A DNA stretch of 64,000 nt from Nematopogon swammerdamellus (lineage: Eukaryota > Arthropoda > Insecta > Lepidoptera > Adelidae). The stretch lies in contig OX336350.1 of the NCBI GenBank assembly GCA_946902875.1, forward strand, positions 19,892,048 to 19,956,047, given 5' to 3'. Under the pieces are notes generated by a model. It worked only from the letters and a program-made list of their open reading frames with translations. It ran no database searches and was not told the origin of the DNA. Shown here in pieces: positions 19,717 to 29,759 of this stretch. Every line of letters begins with the position of its first letter. Positions within the stretch are counted from its first letter, which is position 1. The translations under genes and the position numbers were made by a program.

Positions 19717-19814
19717 GACAAACAAAGTGAGTCGTGTTCAGTATACCGCGTAACCAAAAACATTGTAATAAAATTGATACATTAAACCAATATTGTGAAC
19801 TCTATTATTAAGAA

Positions 19815-20432
19815 GGCCAGATCAAAATATTGTCAAAATTTTTCACGCCGGTCCAACTGCTTACACTCTACAAAGCACAAGTAAGACCGGTGATGGAATA
19901 TTGCAGTCATCTTTGGGAGGGTTCCCCTGAGTACCTTCTTTCAGCCTTGGATTCTATTCAGCGACGAGCCATTCGCCTCATTGGTGACTCCGTACTCACA
20001 AAGGACCTTCAACCTCTAAAGCACAGACGTATCGTTGGGTCATTGAGCCTGTTTTATCGGTACTACTATGGCCGCTGCTCTGACGAACTTGCTTCCCTTA
20101 TCCCTCCTCCTCCTGTTCGCCTTCGCCAAACCCGCCATACTCTCGCGGAACACCCGTTTGTAGTCGACAGAAGAGTTCTTCGAACTGCACGATTCTCTAA
20201 ATAGTTCTTGTGTCGCACTGCAAAGGTGTGGAACGGGCTCCCAGGAAATATCTTCCCCCACTCCTACAATCCACAGATCTTCAAATCGCGGGTTAATAGC
20301 CTTTCCCCAGCAACATTAGTCCACCTCCAAGCCGGACTGGCACCTCCTCGGGGGTGAAATTGGCTGCGCCTGAGGTTGCGACCTCGGACAGAGCCACCGA
20401 GTTCGGTAGCAATAAAAAAAAAAAAAAAAATA
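19815..20432 (+). mobile_element. LINE-K, 5'-truncated copy with A-tail
   Basis: Covers the polyprotein C-terminus and the 3' UTR, ending TTCGGTAGCAATAAAAAAAA. The 3' UTR block CTCCAAGCCGGACTGGCAC recurs in reverse at 49208-49335. Confidence 0.8.
19830..20204 (+). pseudogene. LINE-K polyprotein C-terminus, premature stop
   Basis: The 124-residue reading contains LYKAQVRPVMEYCSHLWEGS, SIQRRAIRLIGDSVL and VDRRVLRTARFSK, the region after the RT thumb in Jockey-group LINEs. A TAG at 20202-20204 stops it where the other copies read FSKSFLCRTAKIWNG. The sequence after the stop stays in frame (FLCRTAKVWNGLP), so one nonsense change is enough to explain it. RT catalytic motifs are missing through 5' truncation. 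Confidence 0.85.
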
Positions 20433-20534
20433 AATAAATTGTCCACACGCGCATGCCTGTTTGTTGGTTTTTCCAGGCAACTTCCGAGTACAACCAGCCT
20501 ACCAGGCGCGTGACGCACTCTAGTTGCCTAGAAC

Positions 20535-20602
20535 ATTCTTCTGTTGTACATTGCAACGTTGTACATTGCAACTGTTGTACATTGCAACTGTTCTACATTG
20601 GC
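20535..20602. repeat. Short tandem repeat, about 17-18 bp unit
   Basis: About four copies of TTGTACATTGCAACTG with small changes, the last reading TTCTACATTGGCG. It is non-coding. CRISPR-like organisation is excluded because the units are contiguous. Confidence 0.9.
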
Positions 20603-20721
20603 GATACTAACCTAACTAGTAATAGTTACTGCATGGGGCTGGCATAGTCGTTAGGCGGTTAAATCCTTATTTAAATTAAAAAGAAAAAAAAAATACAGTC
20701 GAATTGAGAACCTCCTCCTTT

Positions 20722-21018
20722 TTAGGTTTCCGTACACACCGTACGGAAGCCTATTACTAAGCCTACGCCGTCTGTCTGTCTGTCTGTCCGTCCGTCCGTC
20801 TGTCCGAGGGCTGTATCTCTTGAACCGTAATAGATAGCCCGTTGAAATTTTCACAGAATATGTGTTATTATGGCAGATATAACAAATAATGAAAAAATAG
20901 AAAAAGTAAAAAATTAAGAAAACATTTAAGAAATGTGTTTTTTTTAATGTTTTTTTTTTCGTGGTGCTGAAAGCTCGGTGCGCGAGTCCGACTCTAACTT
21001 GGCCGGTTTTTTTGTCGG
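20722..21018 (-). repeat. G repeat, near full length
   Basis: Reversed order: TAGGTTTCCGTACACACCGT, (GTCT)n tract, TTGAAATTTTCACAGAATAT, then CTTGGCCGGTTTTT at 20998-21011. Confidence 0.85.
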
Positions 21019-21095
21019 TTAAAAAATAGGTACGATAGGTAAACGTTAATATTTTATTAATACACAAATGTTTACGCACAGAAATTTTTTTTTTT

Positions 21096-21240
21096 AGGTT
21101 TCCGTACACACCGTACGGATGCCTATTACTAAACCTACAACGCCTTTCTGTATCTCTGTCTGTCTGTCTGTCTGTCCTACTACTGTATCTTTGGAACCGT
21201 AATATCTAGCCGATTGAAATTGTCACAGAATATATATTTT
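21096..21240 (-). repeat. G repeat, truncated
   Basis: The same start as 20722 (TAGGTTTCCGTACACACCGT) and the (TGTC)n tract. It is broken after CACAGAATATATATTTTGGC, where LINE-J begins. Confidence 0.8.
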
Positions 21241-21425
21241 GGCGGAGCGTTCCAGAGTTTACCGGTTCCGTAGAGGAAAGATCTGCAGAACCGATTGGTA
21301 CGCAACCGCGGTAAGTCCAGCCAGTGTGTAGGGATGCAATCCCTGCCCGGTGCGCGTGGTGCGGAGGTGAAAAGGGGACGGCGGGATCGCGTTAAACAGC
21401 TCCTCCGAGTACTCCCCATGGTATC
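21241..21425 (-). pseudogene. LINE-J C-terminal fragment
   Basis: The minus strand reads EELFNAIPPSPFHLRTTRTG and NRFCRSFLYGTGKLWNAPP in different frames. It is flanked by a G repeat and a MITE, and no poly(A) end is present. Confidence 0.75.
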
Positions 21426-21483
21426 TAAAATCAAAATAACTGTCAAAACGAAGTACGCACCAGTAGGCAGTATAGAAGCACTG

Positions 21484-21601
21484 TATACCGCGCGGCACGT
21501 AACTTGGCCGCTGTGCGAGCGGGACAGCGTTATACCAACGATCGCATGCGTATAACGTCGTCCCCCTTGCACAGAGGCCAAGTTGCGTGCCGCGTGGTAT
21601 A
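21484..21601. mobile_element. Short MITE, about 118 bp
   Basis: Inverted ends TATACCGCGCGGCACGTAAC and the complement of GTTGCGTGCCGCGTGGTATA pair over about 33 bp, continuing TTGGCC and GCACAG. It has a TA-like boundary and no ORF. Confidence 0.75.
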
Positions 21602-21737
21602 CGTACATATTCAACGAGTGAGATGATAACTCAGTGATATAAAACCTTCATAAGATCGGTGGTGGCTGTAAATACACTGGATTAGGACGACACTCAAGTT
21701 TTCGTGGAAACCCGCCCATATAATGTACATATTATCG

Positions 21738-22163
21738 ACCGCCGTTCGCGCACACCTGGGCGCGGTCAGAACTTGAATGGGTGGCCGTTCGACTTTGAGG
21801 CTGACCGTGGTTCGGATTCCACGTATAACTGTAGGTCCCTTCTCTTCATATCTTCCTAGGTGGTTGGGTTTAACCCGCCCGGGTTGATACCACCGCACTG
21901 CAAGGTCGGCAGAATCGGCTATGTCCCCTTGCGCCTTACTAGGTGGTAGGCTCACATTGCAGCCGACTGGGTTGATACCGCCGTATTGGATGTAAGATGG
22001 CCGCATAGCAGCCTCGGTTGTGTTCTCCTCTAGTCCAGTATAGCCAGCAGTCTAGGGAAGTCTCCGTTATGGCACCTACCTTCTCGGAGGTGATATTTGC
22101 TGGTCAGTGCATGTGCTTTGGCCCCTCCGAGTCAGCCACCCATAGCGGATTACATAAAAAAAT
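21738..22163 (+). mobile_element. SINE-A/SINE-B hybrid
   Basis: 21738-21920 is SINE-A (5S-like block GCGCGGTCAGAACTTGAATG, box B GGTTCGGATTCC, central domain) up to GGCTATGT. From 21921 it is SINE-B (CCCTTGCGCCTTACTAGGTG ... CGGATTACATAAAAAAA). The shared central domain therefore occurs twice. Confidence 0.85.
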
Positions 22164-22185
22164 TAATTTCAGTAAAATTTAAATT

Positions 22186-22716
22186 TGATTTTTAGGGTTC
22201 CGTAGTCAACAAGGAACCCTTATAGTTTCGCCATGTCCGTCTGTCTGTCCGTCTGTCTGTCCGCGGCTTAGCTCAGAGACCCTTAGTACTAGAAAGTTGT
22301 AAGTTGGTATGGGTATTACATATTAATAACGCCGACAAAGTGGTAAAATAAAAATTTTTACATAATTTTTCTACACGTAAAGTGGGGATGAATTCTTTTT
22401 TCACGTCTACCCCATCGTGTAGGATCTCGTTGGATAGGTCTTTGGAAAATATTGCGGGTTTGTGAAAAGGTTTAGGGATCGGTTTGCGAATTATTAAGCT
22501 TTTAAGTGCTAATTTTTGTTAGAGTCCAGTGTCCCCACCCCCTGCCAGCTATAGGGTTGTTATTAGATGTGTGAAAAAATTCACAGCAGTAGTATATATA
22601 TCGAAATTAAAAGGAAAACTATCACAGCTAAGTAGGCTGTACAGGTTGACGAGTAATTGACGGGGAACTACCGAACCCTACATTGCGCGTGGGCCGACAC
22701 GCACTTGGCCGGTTTT
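22186..22716 (-). repeat. G-repeat subfamily, long form
   Basis: Starts AGGGTTCCGTAGTCAACAAG, has (GTCT)n at 22229-22262 and ends GCACTTGGCCGGTTTTTTTT at 22699-22717. The interior (22280-22690) differs from the other G copies, so this is a separate subfamily. Confidence 0.7.
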
Positions 22717-23082
22717 TTTTTTTCTATAAACTTGTTCTAGTGAGACTAAATTCGTTCAAACATTCAAGCGCCATGATAATTCCCAGCCGTTTGCCTAAAA
22801 AAATTCCGGTCTGATAAAAAACCATGCTCGACTGGCGATCCGATCTGATGATCTAATCCGCGAGCGGTTCGTCTTAAAGTTATTTTTTAATTATATGGTC
22901 TGGGCTTTCTAACCGTTTGGCGCCGTCTGGACACGAGGTCTGCATTCCTGAGGTGCAGGGACCGTTTCCTGGTACACACAGTGAGGTGATGTCATCCCGA
23001 AACTCGAAGAAACGTTTCGATTTGTGATTTATTTATTAACAAGCTTTTTTTTATGAAGTGCGGAGGCGGTAAAGTGATAAGC

Positions 23083-23765
23083 GGCGGGTGGCCGAGTGAT
23101 TTGGGCGGGCATCGGCTTCTCATGCGAGAGGTCCGAGTTTCGAATCCGGTCGGCGTGTTTTTGTGTGTGTTTTTTTTTTATGGAAACTGACACGATTGGC
23201 TACATCATCTACAACATCCGTGATGTCAGCCCATAACACCGGGTGAACTTGGTGCCACGTCAGTGCTTCCCTTCGGTCGTGCCGGCTACACTGAACTGGA
23301 CGGAAAACACAAACTATTTATATAGCCGTTTCGACCGACCTTTCATTCAGTGCGGTGGTACCAACCCGGGCGGGTTAAACCCTGCCACCTTGTAATATAA
23401 GAAGGGAGTCATATCCCTTAGTCGCCTTTTACGACATACACGGGGAGAGATGCAGTGGGGCTATTCTTTTATAGTACCGGCCCCACACGGTACGAATGAG
23501 TTTTTGCGTGTACCAATGAGTTTTTTTCTGACGAAAAAATTTACGTGTATACCTTGCTCCTTCGCCGTTCGGAAGCGGTGTAAAACTGTAGGTCCCTTCC
23601 CTTGCCCCTTACTAGGTGGTAGGCTCAAATTGTAGCCGACTGGGTTGGTGCCACCGCACGGGATGTAAGATAAGTCCAGTACAGCAAGCAAACCAGGGAA
23701 GACTCCGGTATGGCATCTACCTTCTCGGAGGTGATATTGGCTGGTCGGAGCATGCGCTTTGGTAG
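23083..23765 (+). mobile_element. SINE-B, split by a SINE-C insertion
   Basis: The head is tRNA-like (GGTGGCCGAGTG, box B AGTTTCGAATCC) from 23087 to about 23157. The body resumes at 23504 with CCAATGAGTTTTTTTCTGAC and continues to GCTGGTCGGAGCATGCGC, lacking the last 70 bp. GTTTTTGYGTGT flanks the insert on both sides. Confidence 0.85.
23170..23497 (-). mobile_element. SINE-C inserted in SINE-B
   Basis: Reverse-strand copy from TTTTTATGGAAACTGACACG to GCCCCACACGGTACG. The 12-bp target duplication GTTTTTG[T/C]GTGT has one mismatch. The SINE-C family is described at 35181-35508. Confidence 0.9.
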
Positions 23766-23772
23766 GATTATG

Positions 23773-24228
23773 AAGTATCAAAATTGACGATGCACTATAC
23801 ACAAGCAGCGGGAGCACAAATGCGTCGATAAGCCTATATCGATCGATAAACATCTATTTGCTTCATTCGACGAAGTAGAATAGAAGAAGACGAATAGATG
23901 TTTATCGACCGATATAGGCTTATCGACGCATTTGTGCTACCGCTGATAGGTAAATACAAACTCTTTGAGGTAATGTAAATAGGCAGAGTGGTCAGATTCT
24001 TGAGTATTCATGTTTATGCGTACATATTAATGTTCTTGTGAGCGGTAGTATGGGTTAATTATTGATAAATTGCTTTAAAATACTTACAAGGGACTAACAA
24101 AACATTGTGACTTGCGAAGTTTGTTTGTTAGTTGTTCTTCGCATTGAATTTAGAACTAGCGGAATTTTCGACATGTCCAAGCGTAGGTTACCTACCTATG
24201 GATGAAATTATACAATAAACAATTTAAC
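23773..24228 (+). repeat. Q repeat with an inserted inverted repeat
   Basis: Shares AAGTATCAAAATTGACGATG, AATAGGCAGAGTGGTCAGAT and GAGCGGTAGTATGGGTTAAT with 60345-60640. After CACTATACACAAG this copy has about 150 extra bases. They form an inverted repeat whose arms (23806-23866, 23893-23950) pair through GCACAAATGCGTCGATAAGC. Confidence 0.8.
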
Positions 24229-24318
24229 CCTTCCGGATTGGTACCACCGCACTGAATGAAGGTCGGTCAAAACTGCTGAGAAAATCGTTCATTCTGTCCA
24301 CTGTCCAGATGTAGCCTC
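24222..24318 (+). mobile_element. SINE-A internal scrap
   Basis: GGTACCACCGCACTGAATGA and GTCGGTCAAAACTGCTGAG are recognisable. Both ends are lost. Confidence 0.55.
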
Positions 24319-24721
24319 TTTTGAAATTTAGTTGTCTTATGTGTGTTATATTTTAAATTAGTTTTGTATCTAGTTTTATAGCTATGGTTAGTGGTTATAT
24401 TCATTTTTGTTATTTCGTGCAAATAACATTCAGATTTAATAATTAAACTACACAAGTAAGAGCTTCAAATAAAAACCTGAAAAATAATTCATAAGCAAAT
24501 TTCAAATGTCTCGTTCACACTTCCGTACAAAACGAAATGACAATGCTGTGAAAATTCGCACAAAATATTTCTTCCCTTCCAGTTTAAAAAAATAATTAAG
24601 ATTAGTGGGTGGGGCCGAGACTGCTTCGTCTGAAGTCCGCTGGAGCCTACATCCGGTGCAACCGCCTCTGCTGTCGCTGGCACTCGCGCCACAAGCTGAT
24701 AGGGAATGAGCCTGTATATTT
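24319..24721. other. No recognised feature
   Basis: AT-rich, with a GC-richer stretch at 24610-24705. Short ORFs there have no recognisable domain. Confidence 0.35.
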
Positions 24722-25095
24722 GTCAACCTCGGTAGCTCAGTGGTGCGGTCGGCCGACTGTTGTTAAGCAACGCCGAGCGCGGTCAGTACTTGGATGGGTG
24801 ACCGCTCGACCGTTGGAGGCTGGCCGTGCTTCTAATTCCACGTTAAACTGTAGCACTGTAGGTCCCTTCCCTTCTTACGTTACTAGGTGGTAGGGTTTAT
24901 CCCGCTCGGGTTGGTACCACCGCACTGAACGAAACGTCGGTCGAAACGGCTGTGTAAATAGTTCGTGTTTTCCGTCCAGTTTAGTGTAGCCGACATGAAA
25001 TGAAGGCAAGCACTGACATGGCACCTAGTTCACCCGGTGTTATCGGCTGACTTCATGGATGTTGTATAGGTGATGTAGCCAATCGTATCGCTGTT
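24722..25095 (+). mobile_element. SINE-A (subfamily A2)
   Basis: A2 copies have GTGCGGTCGG followed almost directly by GTTAAGC in the head and GACATGAAATGA in the 3' body. Here box B is degraded (GCTTCTAATTCC) and CTGTAGCACTGTAGG is a small duplication. The tail is lost. Confidence 0.88.
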
Positions 25096-25148
25096 GTCAC
25101 TTTCGCTAACTCACTGAAGGAGACTAAGAGCAGAAACGACTTTTGAAA

Positions 25149-25556
25149 GCAAAGCGGCTGGTGGCCGAGTGGTTTGGGCATCGCCTTCTCATGCGAGAGG
25201 TCCGCAGTTCGAATCCGGTCGGCGTGTACCTACCAATGAGTTTTTTCTGACGAAAAAGTTTACGTGCATATCTACACCTGCTGCTTCACCGACCGGAACC
25301 GGTGTAAAACTGTAGGTCCCTTCCCTTGCCCCTTACTAGGTGGTAGGCTCAAATTGTAGCCCACTGGGTTGATGCCACCGTACTGGATGTAAGATGGCCG
25401 CATAGCAGCCTCGGCTCTGTTCTCCTCTAGTCCAGTATAGCCAGCAATCCAGGGAAGTCTCCGGTATGGCTCCTAACTTCTCGCAGGTGATATTGGCTGG
25501 TCGGAGCATCTGCTTTGGCCCCTCCGACTCAGCCACGAATACCGGATTACATAAAA
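25149..25556 (+). mobile_element. SINE-B, full length
   Basis: The best SINE-B copy: box A TGGCCGAGTGG, box B GTTCGAATCC, the head ending GGTCGGCGTG (25216-25226), then TGAGTTTTTTCTGACGAAAA. The central domain shared with SINE-A follows (CTGTAGGTCCCTTCCCTT). The unique 3' body (GATATTGGCTGGTCGGAGC) ends ACCGGATTACATAAAAAA. The head is serine/leucine-type tRNA-like, but it is a SINE promoter and not a tRNA gene. Confidence 0.9.
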
Positions 25557-25905
25557 AAACCGTACAAGTGCGAGTCGAACTCGCGCACCGAGAGTTTCGT
25601 ATCGCCATGTCATGGTCAGCGCTGCTTCATACAGTTTTCGGTAGATGGCGCGCATACACTTTTTAGTTTCTTGTATGGGGACCCCGTGCACTTTTTGCTT
25701 TTTCTTATTTTTATTATTTGTTGATATATCGGCCATAATAACACATATTCTGTGCAAATTTAAACGGGCAACCTATTACGGTTCAAGAGATACAGCTCTC
25801 GGACAGACGGACAGACGTCTGTCTGTCCGTCTGTCCGAGAGCTGTATCTCTTAGACGGCGTAGCTTAGTAATAGTGTCCCGTACGACGGATACGGAACCC
25901 TAAAC
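25552..25905 (+). repeat. G repeat with a perfect palindromic tract
   Basis: Starts at the SINE-B A-tail (AAAAAACCGTACAAGTGCGA) and ends ACGGAACCCTAAA. At 25783-25852 the tract folds back on itself: AAGAGATACAGCTCTCGGAC ... and complement, 32-bp arms and a 4-bp spacer. Confidence 0.8.
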
Positions 25906-26039
25906 ATTAAATTTAGTAATTTATATGTATTAACACATGTATGGCTTATATTTTACTAGCATGTACTTATATGTATTGTTAATAAGTATTCTTATTATTA
26001 TTTTATCTTCAATTCTCACGCTCAACTCTTTTGCTACTA

Positions 26040-26215
26040 CCTACTTACATTCCACTATATCATCGAATCTCAAACATCCAAAGGTTGACTGTAAGAAATA
26101 TCTGTAAGGGATAAGTCCGCCTTTGCACCTTATGTAAATTTTCTAATGTATTTGTTACTGTTTAATGTTTACTGGAGCAATAAAGAATTTTCTTTCTATC
26201 CATATATCTATTTTT
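26040..26215 (+). repeat. Z repeat (retroelement 3' end)
   Basis: CATCCAAAGGTTGACTGTAA, GGATAAGTCCGCCTTTGC and GGAGCAATAAAGAATTTTC, then a TATC-like tail. The AATAAA and simple-repeat tail indicate a LINE 3' end. Other copies are 27826-27978 and 43437-43580. Confidence 0.7.
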
Positions 26216-26266
26216 TTTTATTTCAGACTCACTTGTTTTGGAGATAAGGAGTTATGCTTTATTTTT

Positions 26267-26440
26267 AGGGTTCCGTATCAGGTACGGGACCCTATTACTA
26301 AGCCTACACCGTCTGTCTGTCTGTCTGTCTGTCCGTCCGTCCGTCTTTCCGACGGCTGTATCTCTTCAAGAGATACAGCCCTCGGACAGACGGACGGAAG
26401 AGTCTTGAACCGTAATAGGTAGCCCGTTGAAATTTTCACA
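26267..26440 (-). repeat. G repeat, foldback form
   Basis: Begins TAGGGTTCCGTATCAGGTAC. The (GTCT)n tract then inverts at 26360, so CTGTATCTCTTCAAGAGATA is a dyad with about 30-bp arms. It ends GTTGAAATTTTCACAAATC. Confidence 0.8.
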
Positions 26441-26635
26441 AATCTATCTATCTATCTACCATTAAAAAAAACTTGCTTAGTATCAGTATTAACTTGGAAA
26501 TGAGCATCAACGTAAACACATAGAAGTATCTAGCTACGTAGAACCTATTCCGTTGCTGCCATCTGTCGGTACATTCCCTCAAAGAAAGCAGCTGACCACA
26601 CTCGCGCTGCAGACTAAAATACATACTTACTACTA

Positions 26636-27117
26636 TACAGGTTGTTTCAGGATAGGCTTGAGAAACTTCAGGAATAGAAAGTACTCATTATTAGAAGAAA
26701 AAAATCCTTATCACTCAAATCGAAATTCAGAATTTATTTTTCATACAAAAAATTATAATTGTAATAAAAACTCGATGGACAGTGAGTCTAGCGAGATTTG
26801 GCAAGATTGCTGTCTAGGTCTAGGGAGTGCAATGACCTAGTCCAGTCCCCTTTTTCTTTTGATGTCATTCAAATTGGAGTGTTTGGAATTTACCTACATG
26901 CAGTTAAATTCTACTAGTTAAGCATGTAAGTTAGTCATTTTATTTTTAGTTAATAAAGGCGGACGTTAACCGTCCACCAAATCTTGATGAAATGATTTTC
27001 ACCAAAAAATATTATAAAGTGACCTAATCTCGGAAAGAGTTTCACAGCTTTTTCTCTTCAAATATGGAGCCCTTTCGAACCCAGAAGTTACGAAACCCTA
27101 TCCCGAAACACGCTGTA
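26636..27117. mobile_element. P element, copy 2
   Basis: Ends TACAGGTTGTTTCAGGATAG and complement of CCCGAAACACGCTGTA, with TA on both sides. This copy includes the CTCATTATTAGAAG segment missing from copy 1. Confidence 0.82.
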
Positions 27118-27344
27118 TAGACGTAGCGTACTGTCAATATTGACACGAAGTCGTCAGGCAGTCTGCCGCTGAGTTTCCACATTGTTGACACACTGCTGGG
27201 CGTGGAGTAGAAGCGACGACGACAACGGCGCGCCACGGTGCGCAGGCGCTGGGCCTGACTGTTCTGAACTTTCAACATGTGTTGATTAGCCGGTCAAAAA
27301 TTATTATCTATACTATACTGATATTTCCTGATTATACTATTATA

Positions 27345-27495
27345 TTTTAACCGACTTTAAAAAAGGAGGTTATAAATTTGTATGTAATATCTTGGGAATT
27401 GCACAATATTCGTGTTAGTCTATTTTGAAGGCGGTACAAAAGTATACCTGAAAATGATTGATGATGGACCCCTTTTGTGCTTTTGTACTGTCTTC
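27345..27495. repeat. Y-family end fragment
   Basis: TTTTAACCGACTTTAAAAAA and GGAGGTTATAAATT are the reversed Y terminus. TTGCACAATATTCG also occurs, complemented, at 42655-42670. Confidence 0.55.
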
Positions 27496-27512
27496 GACTT
27501 ATATATCCCAAC

Positions 27513-27803
27513 CACAGAGCATCAAATGCGCGCGCCCCTCCTAGAGGCGTCCTGAGCGCGATTTCTCTACAACGCCGTTGAAGCCTGTGGGCGTGGCCTA
27601 TGACTTACATATGTGTGTTGTGCGTGTGCATTTGTTTTGTGCGTGTGCCTAACTTGCTCCTCTTTGTGTGTAGTGTCGATACTAGCACACACACAGCGAC
27701 ATACGAAGCGCTAGCAGCACTGCGTGTAGTTTTTGGGTTTCAAATATTATCGCTTAGGGCGTCTCTAGTGGGGGCGCGCGCGGTAGGTATTTGATGCTCT
27801 GTG
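27513..27803. mobile_element. hAT-type MITE (hAT-1), 291 bp, exact target duplication
   Basis: Inverted ends CACAGAGCATCAAAT and ATTTGATGCTCTGTG are flanked by the exact 8-bp repeat ATCCCAAC (27505-27512, 27804-27811). The interior holds GT/CA-rich DNA (GTGTTGTGCGTGTGC). It has no transposase. Two other copies are 31234-32928 and 49568-49863 (opposite orientation). Confidence 0.93.
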
Positions 27804-27825
27804 ATCCCAACCTACTTATATATCA

Positions 27826-27978
27826 CAACATACGACTCTCAAATATCCAAAGGTTGGCTAGGAGAAAACCCTGTAAGGGATAAGTCCGCCTTTGCCCCTC
27901 ATGTAAATTACTTATCGTTTGTTACTGTTAAATGTTTTGGAGCAATAAAGTATTTCTATCGATCTATCTATCTGTTCT
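27826..27978 (+). repeat. Z repeat copy
   Basis: ACTCTCAAATATCCAAAGGT to GAGCAATAAAGTATTTCTAT followed by a (CTAT)n-like tail. Confidence 0.7.
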
Positions 27979-28009
27979 ATATGTTAAAATAAATATCTGA
28001 ATCCGAATC

Positions 28010-28965
28010 GATGTGTCAAATCTGATCCGTCTATCGTATGTACGTTAGCATACAACTAGAGAACGTCTCAACAGATTCATGTGCTTCGTATGTATGTGTC
28101 CTATTATTTTCAGAAAATTTTGTAGATATATTTTACTAGCTGTGCCCGCGGCTCCGTCCGCTCTCATATTTCACTTCACTGCTAACCTCATAAGCCATTT
28201 AGCGTGATAGTAAGTAGCCTATAGTTGATGGGAAGAATCAAGCTATCCGTAGAATTTTGTTTTATTAAAATCGGTTCAGTGGTTCTCGAGTTATAAGCGG
28301 ACAGACAGACAGTCAGACAGAAAGCAGGCGTTGGATTTTATTATAGGTAAGGAGGATAACAGTTTCAACTAATTCATAAAGCATTTTCAGAATATCCCCT
28401 ATTTACAGATATATAAGTACCTACTAACTCCGTACTCACACGAGTAATTATTACCAAAACAATTGAAAATATTGTAAGTATAGATACACTTCACGGCGTG
28501 TTAACATTCCACTTGTGTGCTACCTGTACTTCTGTACTTGTTTAAAATGGAGTTAAATATTTCTCTCTTCCTTCCTTTCCTTATCCTTCCTTACCTATAA
28601 TAAAATCCAACGTCTGCTTTCTGTCTGAGTGTCTGAGTGTCTGTCTGTCCGCTTATAACTCGAGAACCACTGAACCGATTTTAATAAAACAAAATTCTAC
28701 GGATAGCTTGATTCTTCCCATCAACTATAGGCTACTTACTATCACGCTAAATGGCTTATGAGGTTAGCAGTGAAGTGAAGTATGAGAGCGGGAGGAGCCG
28801 CGGGCACAGCTAGTTTTAGAATAAAATAGAAAACATCTGAACATATATATGATACAGGGGAAAAGCGCACATGAATCTGTTGAGACGTTCTCTAGTTGTA
28901 TGCTAACGTACATTCGATAGACAGATCAGATTTGACAGATCGATTCGTATTTAAATATTTATTTA
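28010..28965. repeat. Inverted pair of Helitron-like family 2 repeats
   Basis: 28010-28350 and 28588-28965 are reverse complements over two long blocks. One is the 28010-28087 block (GTACGTTAGCATACAACTAG, AACGTCTCAACAGATTCATG). The other is the element proper (CTAGCTGTGCCCGCGGCTCC ... TCGAGTTATAAGCGGACAG ... AAAATCCAACG). The piece between these blocks differs in the two arms. The spacer is about 235 bp. Confidence 0.85.
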
Positions 28966-29083
28966 TTTCTTTAGAATTTTTTTGCGCTCGCACCATCGTG
29001 GAACGAGACGTATACAACTCTTTCGGTGTGCAGTTTTTATTTTCGATATCGTTTAGTTATCATATCATCAATCAATCAATCAA

Positions 29084-29410
29084 AACTTACTAATAATAAC
29101 TCTGTAAAGGATGGTCATGGAGTAAGTTACTTTGTTTTATGACATACTAAGTTTGTAGACTATATGTATGATACTAAAACTAAATTGACGATTTTTAGAA
29201 ATCTTTTCTATATGTATATATGTTCCTCCATAACTCTTAAACCAATCATCTGAATTCAATGAAACGAGCACATTTAACTACACTTGACACAGAATAGGCT
29301 AAATAAAATTCAGTTCCTGTTACACTAAGATGTGGCTCTCATACAAACCGAATTGTTCCGCGCGCCGAAATAAAGGTACTATAGCGGGCCTCGCCCCTAG
29401 TTACTTACTT
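29084..29410 (+). mobile_element. Helitron-like family 1 copy, 3' part displaced
   Basis: Begins TTACTAATAATAACTCTGTA and proceeds to GCGCCGAAATAAAGGTACTA. Its expected end (ACGAATTTCACGCGAGCGAA) is found only at 29715-29745. Confidence 0.65.
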
Positions 29411-29759
29411 TCGTCGAGAAGGTTTATTGTTTACCTGAACGTAGCTCTTTCTTACTTACTTTCGTCGTTTTAAATATTAATAATAAATTATTTGTATTTA
29501 CAAAATATTTGTTAAATGAATTTTTATATATTAATATTATTAATAAAATTACACAGTTAATTCAGATATTTTTCGACTTTTTTTTTCGAAAAAAGTCGAA
29601 ACTCTGTTTATTTTTTATATTAATTTTAGATTAAGTTACTTGTAAAAAGGTAAAATTAATATAAGAAAAAAAACGTGTAAATAAAGAATCAATATATACA
29701 AATTGGTTTTAAATACGAATTTCACGCGAGCGAAGCCGCGTAAAATAAAATCAAACAAG
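29411..29759. other. AT-rich interruption with a hairpin
   Basis: TTACTTACTTTCGTCG occurs twice (29399 and 29453). A short hairpin at 29568-29602 pairs TTTCGACTTTTTT with AAAAAAGTCGAAA. The family 1 end is at 29715-29745. Confidence 0.5.

Larger units (their letters stand above)
19497..19765. repeat. Penelope-like terminal palindrome, second family
   Basis: Arms 19497-19618 and 19644-19765 are near-perfect complements around a 25-bp loop. Shared blocks include TTGTTTGTCGACGTTTCGTC and GCGGTACTGCGACGACCTGG, read in one direction in one arm and complemented in the other. No protein-coding part is associated. Confidence 0.65.

Noticed and set aside
20535..20602. CRISPR-like array
   Set aside because: Contiguous units without spacers in eukaryotic DNA.
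23083..23160. tRNA gene (serine/leucine type)
   Set aside because: Box A and B are present, but the sequence runs into the SINE-B body and recurs at 25149. There is no tRNA acceptor-stem pairing or terminator.
28896..29093. ORF continuing out of the inverted Helitron-like arm
   Set aside because: Starts in repeat DNA, AT-rich, no domain.
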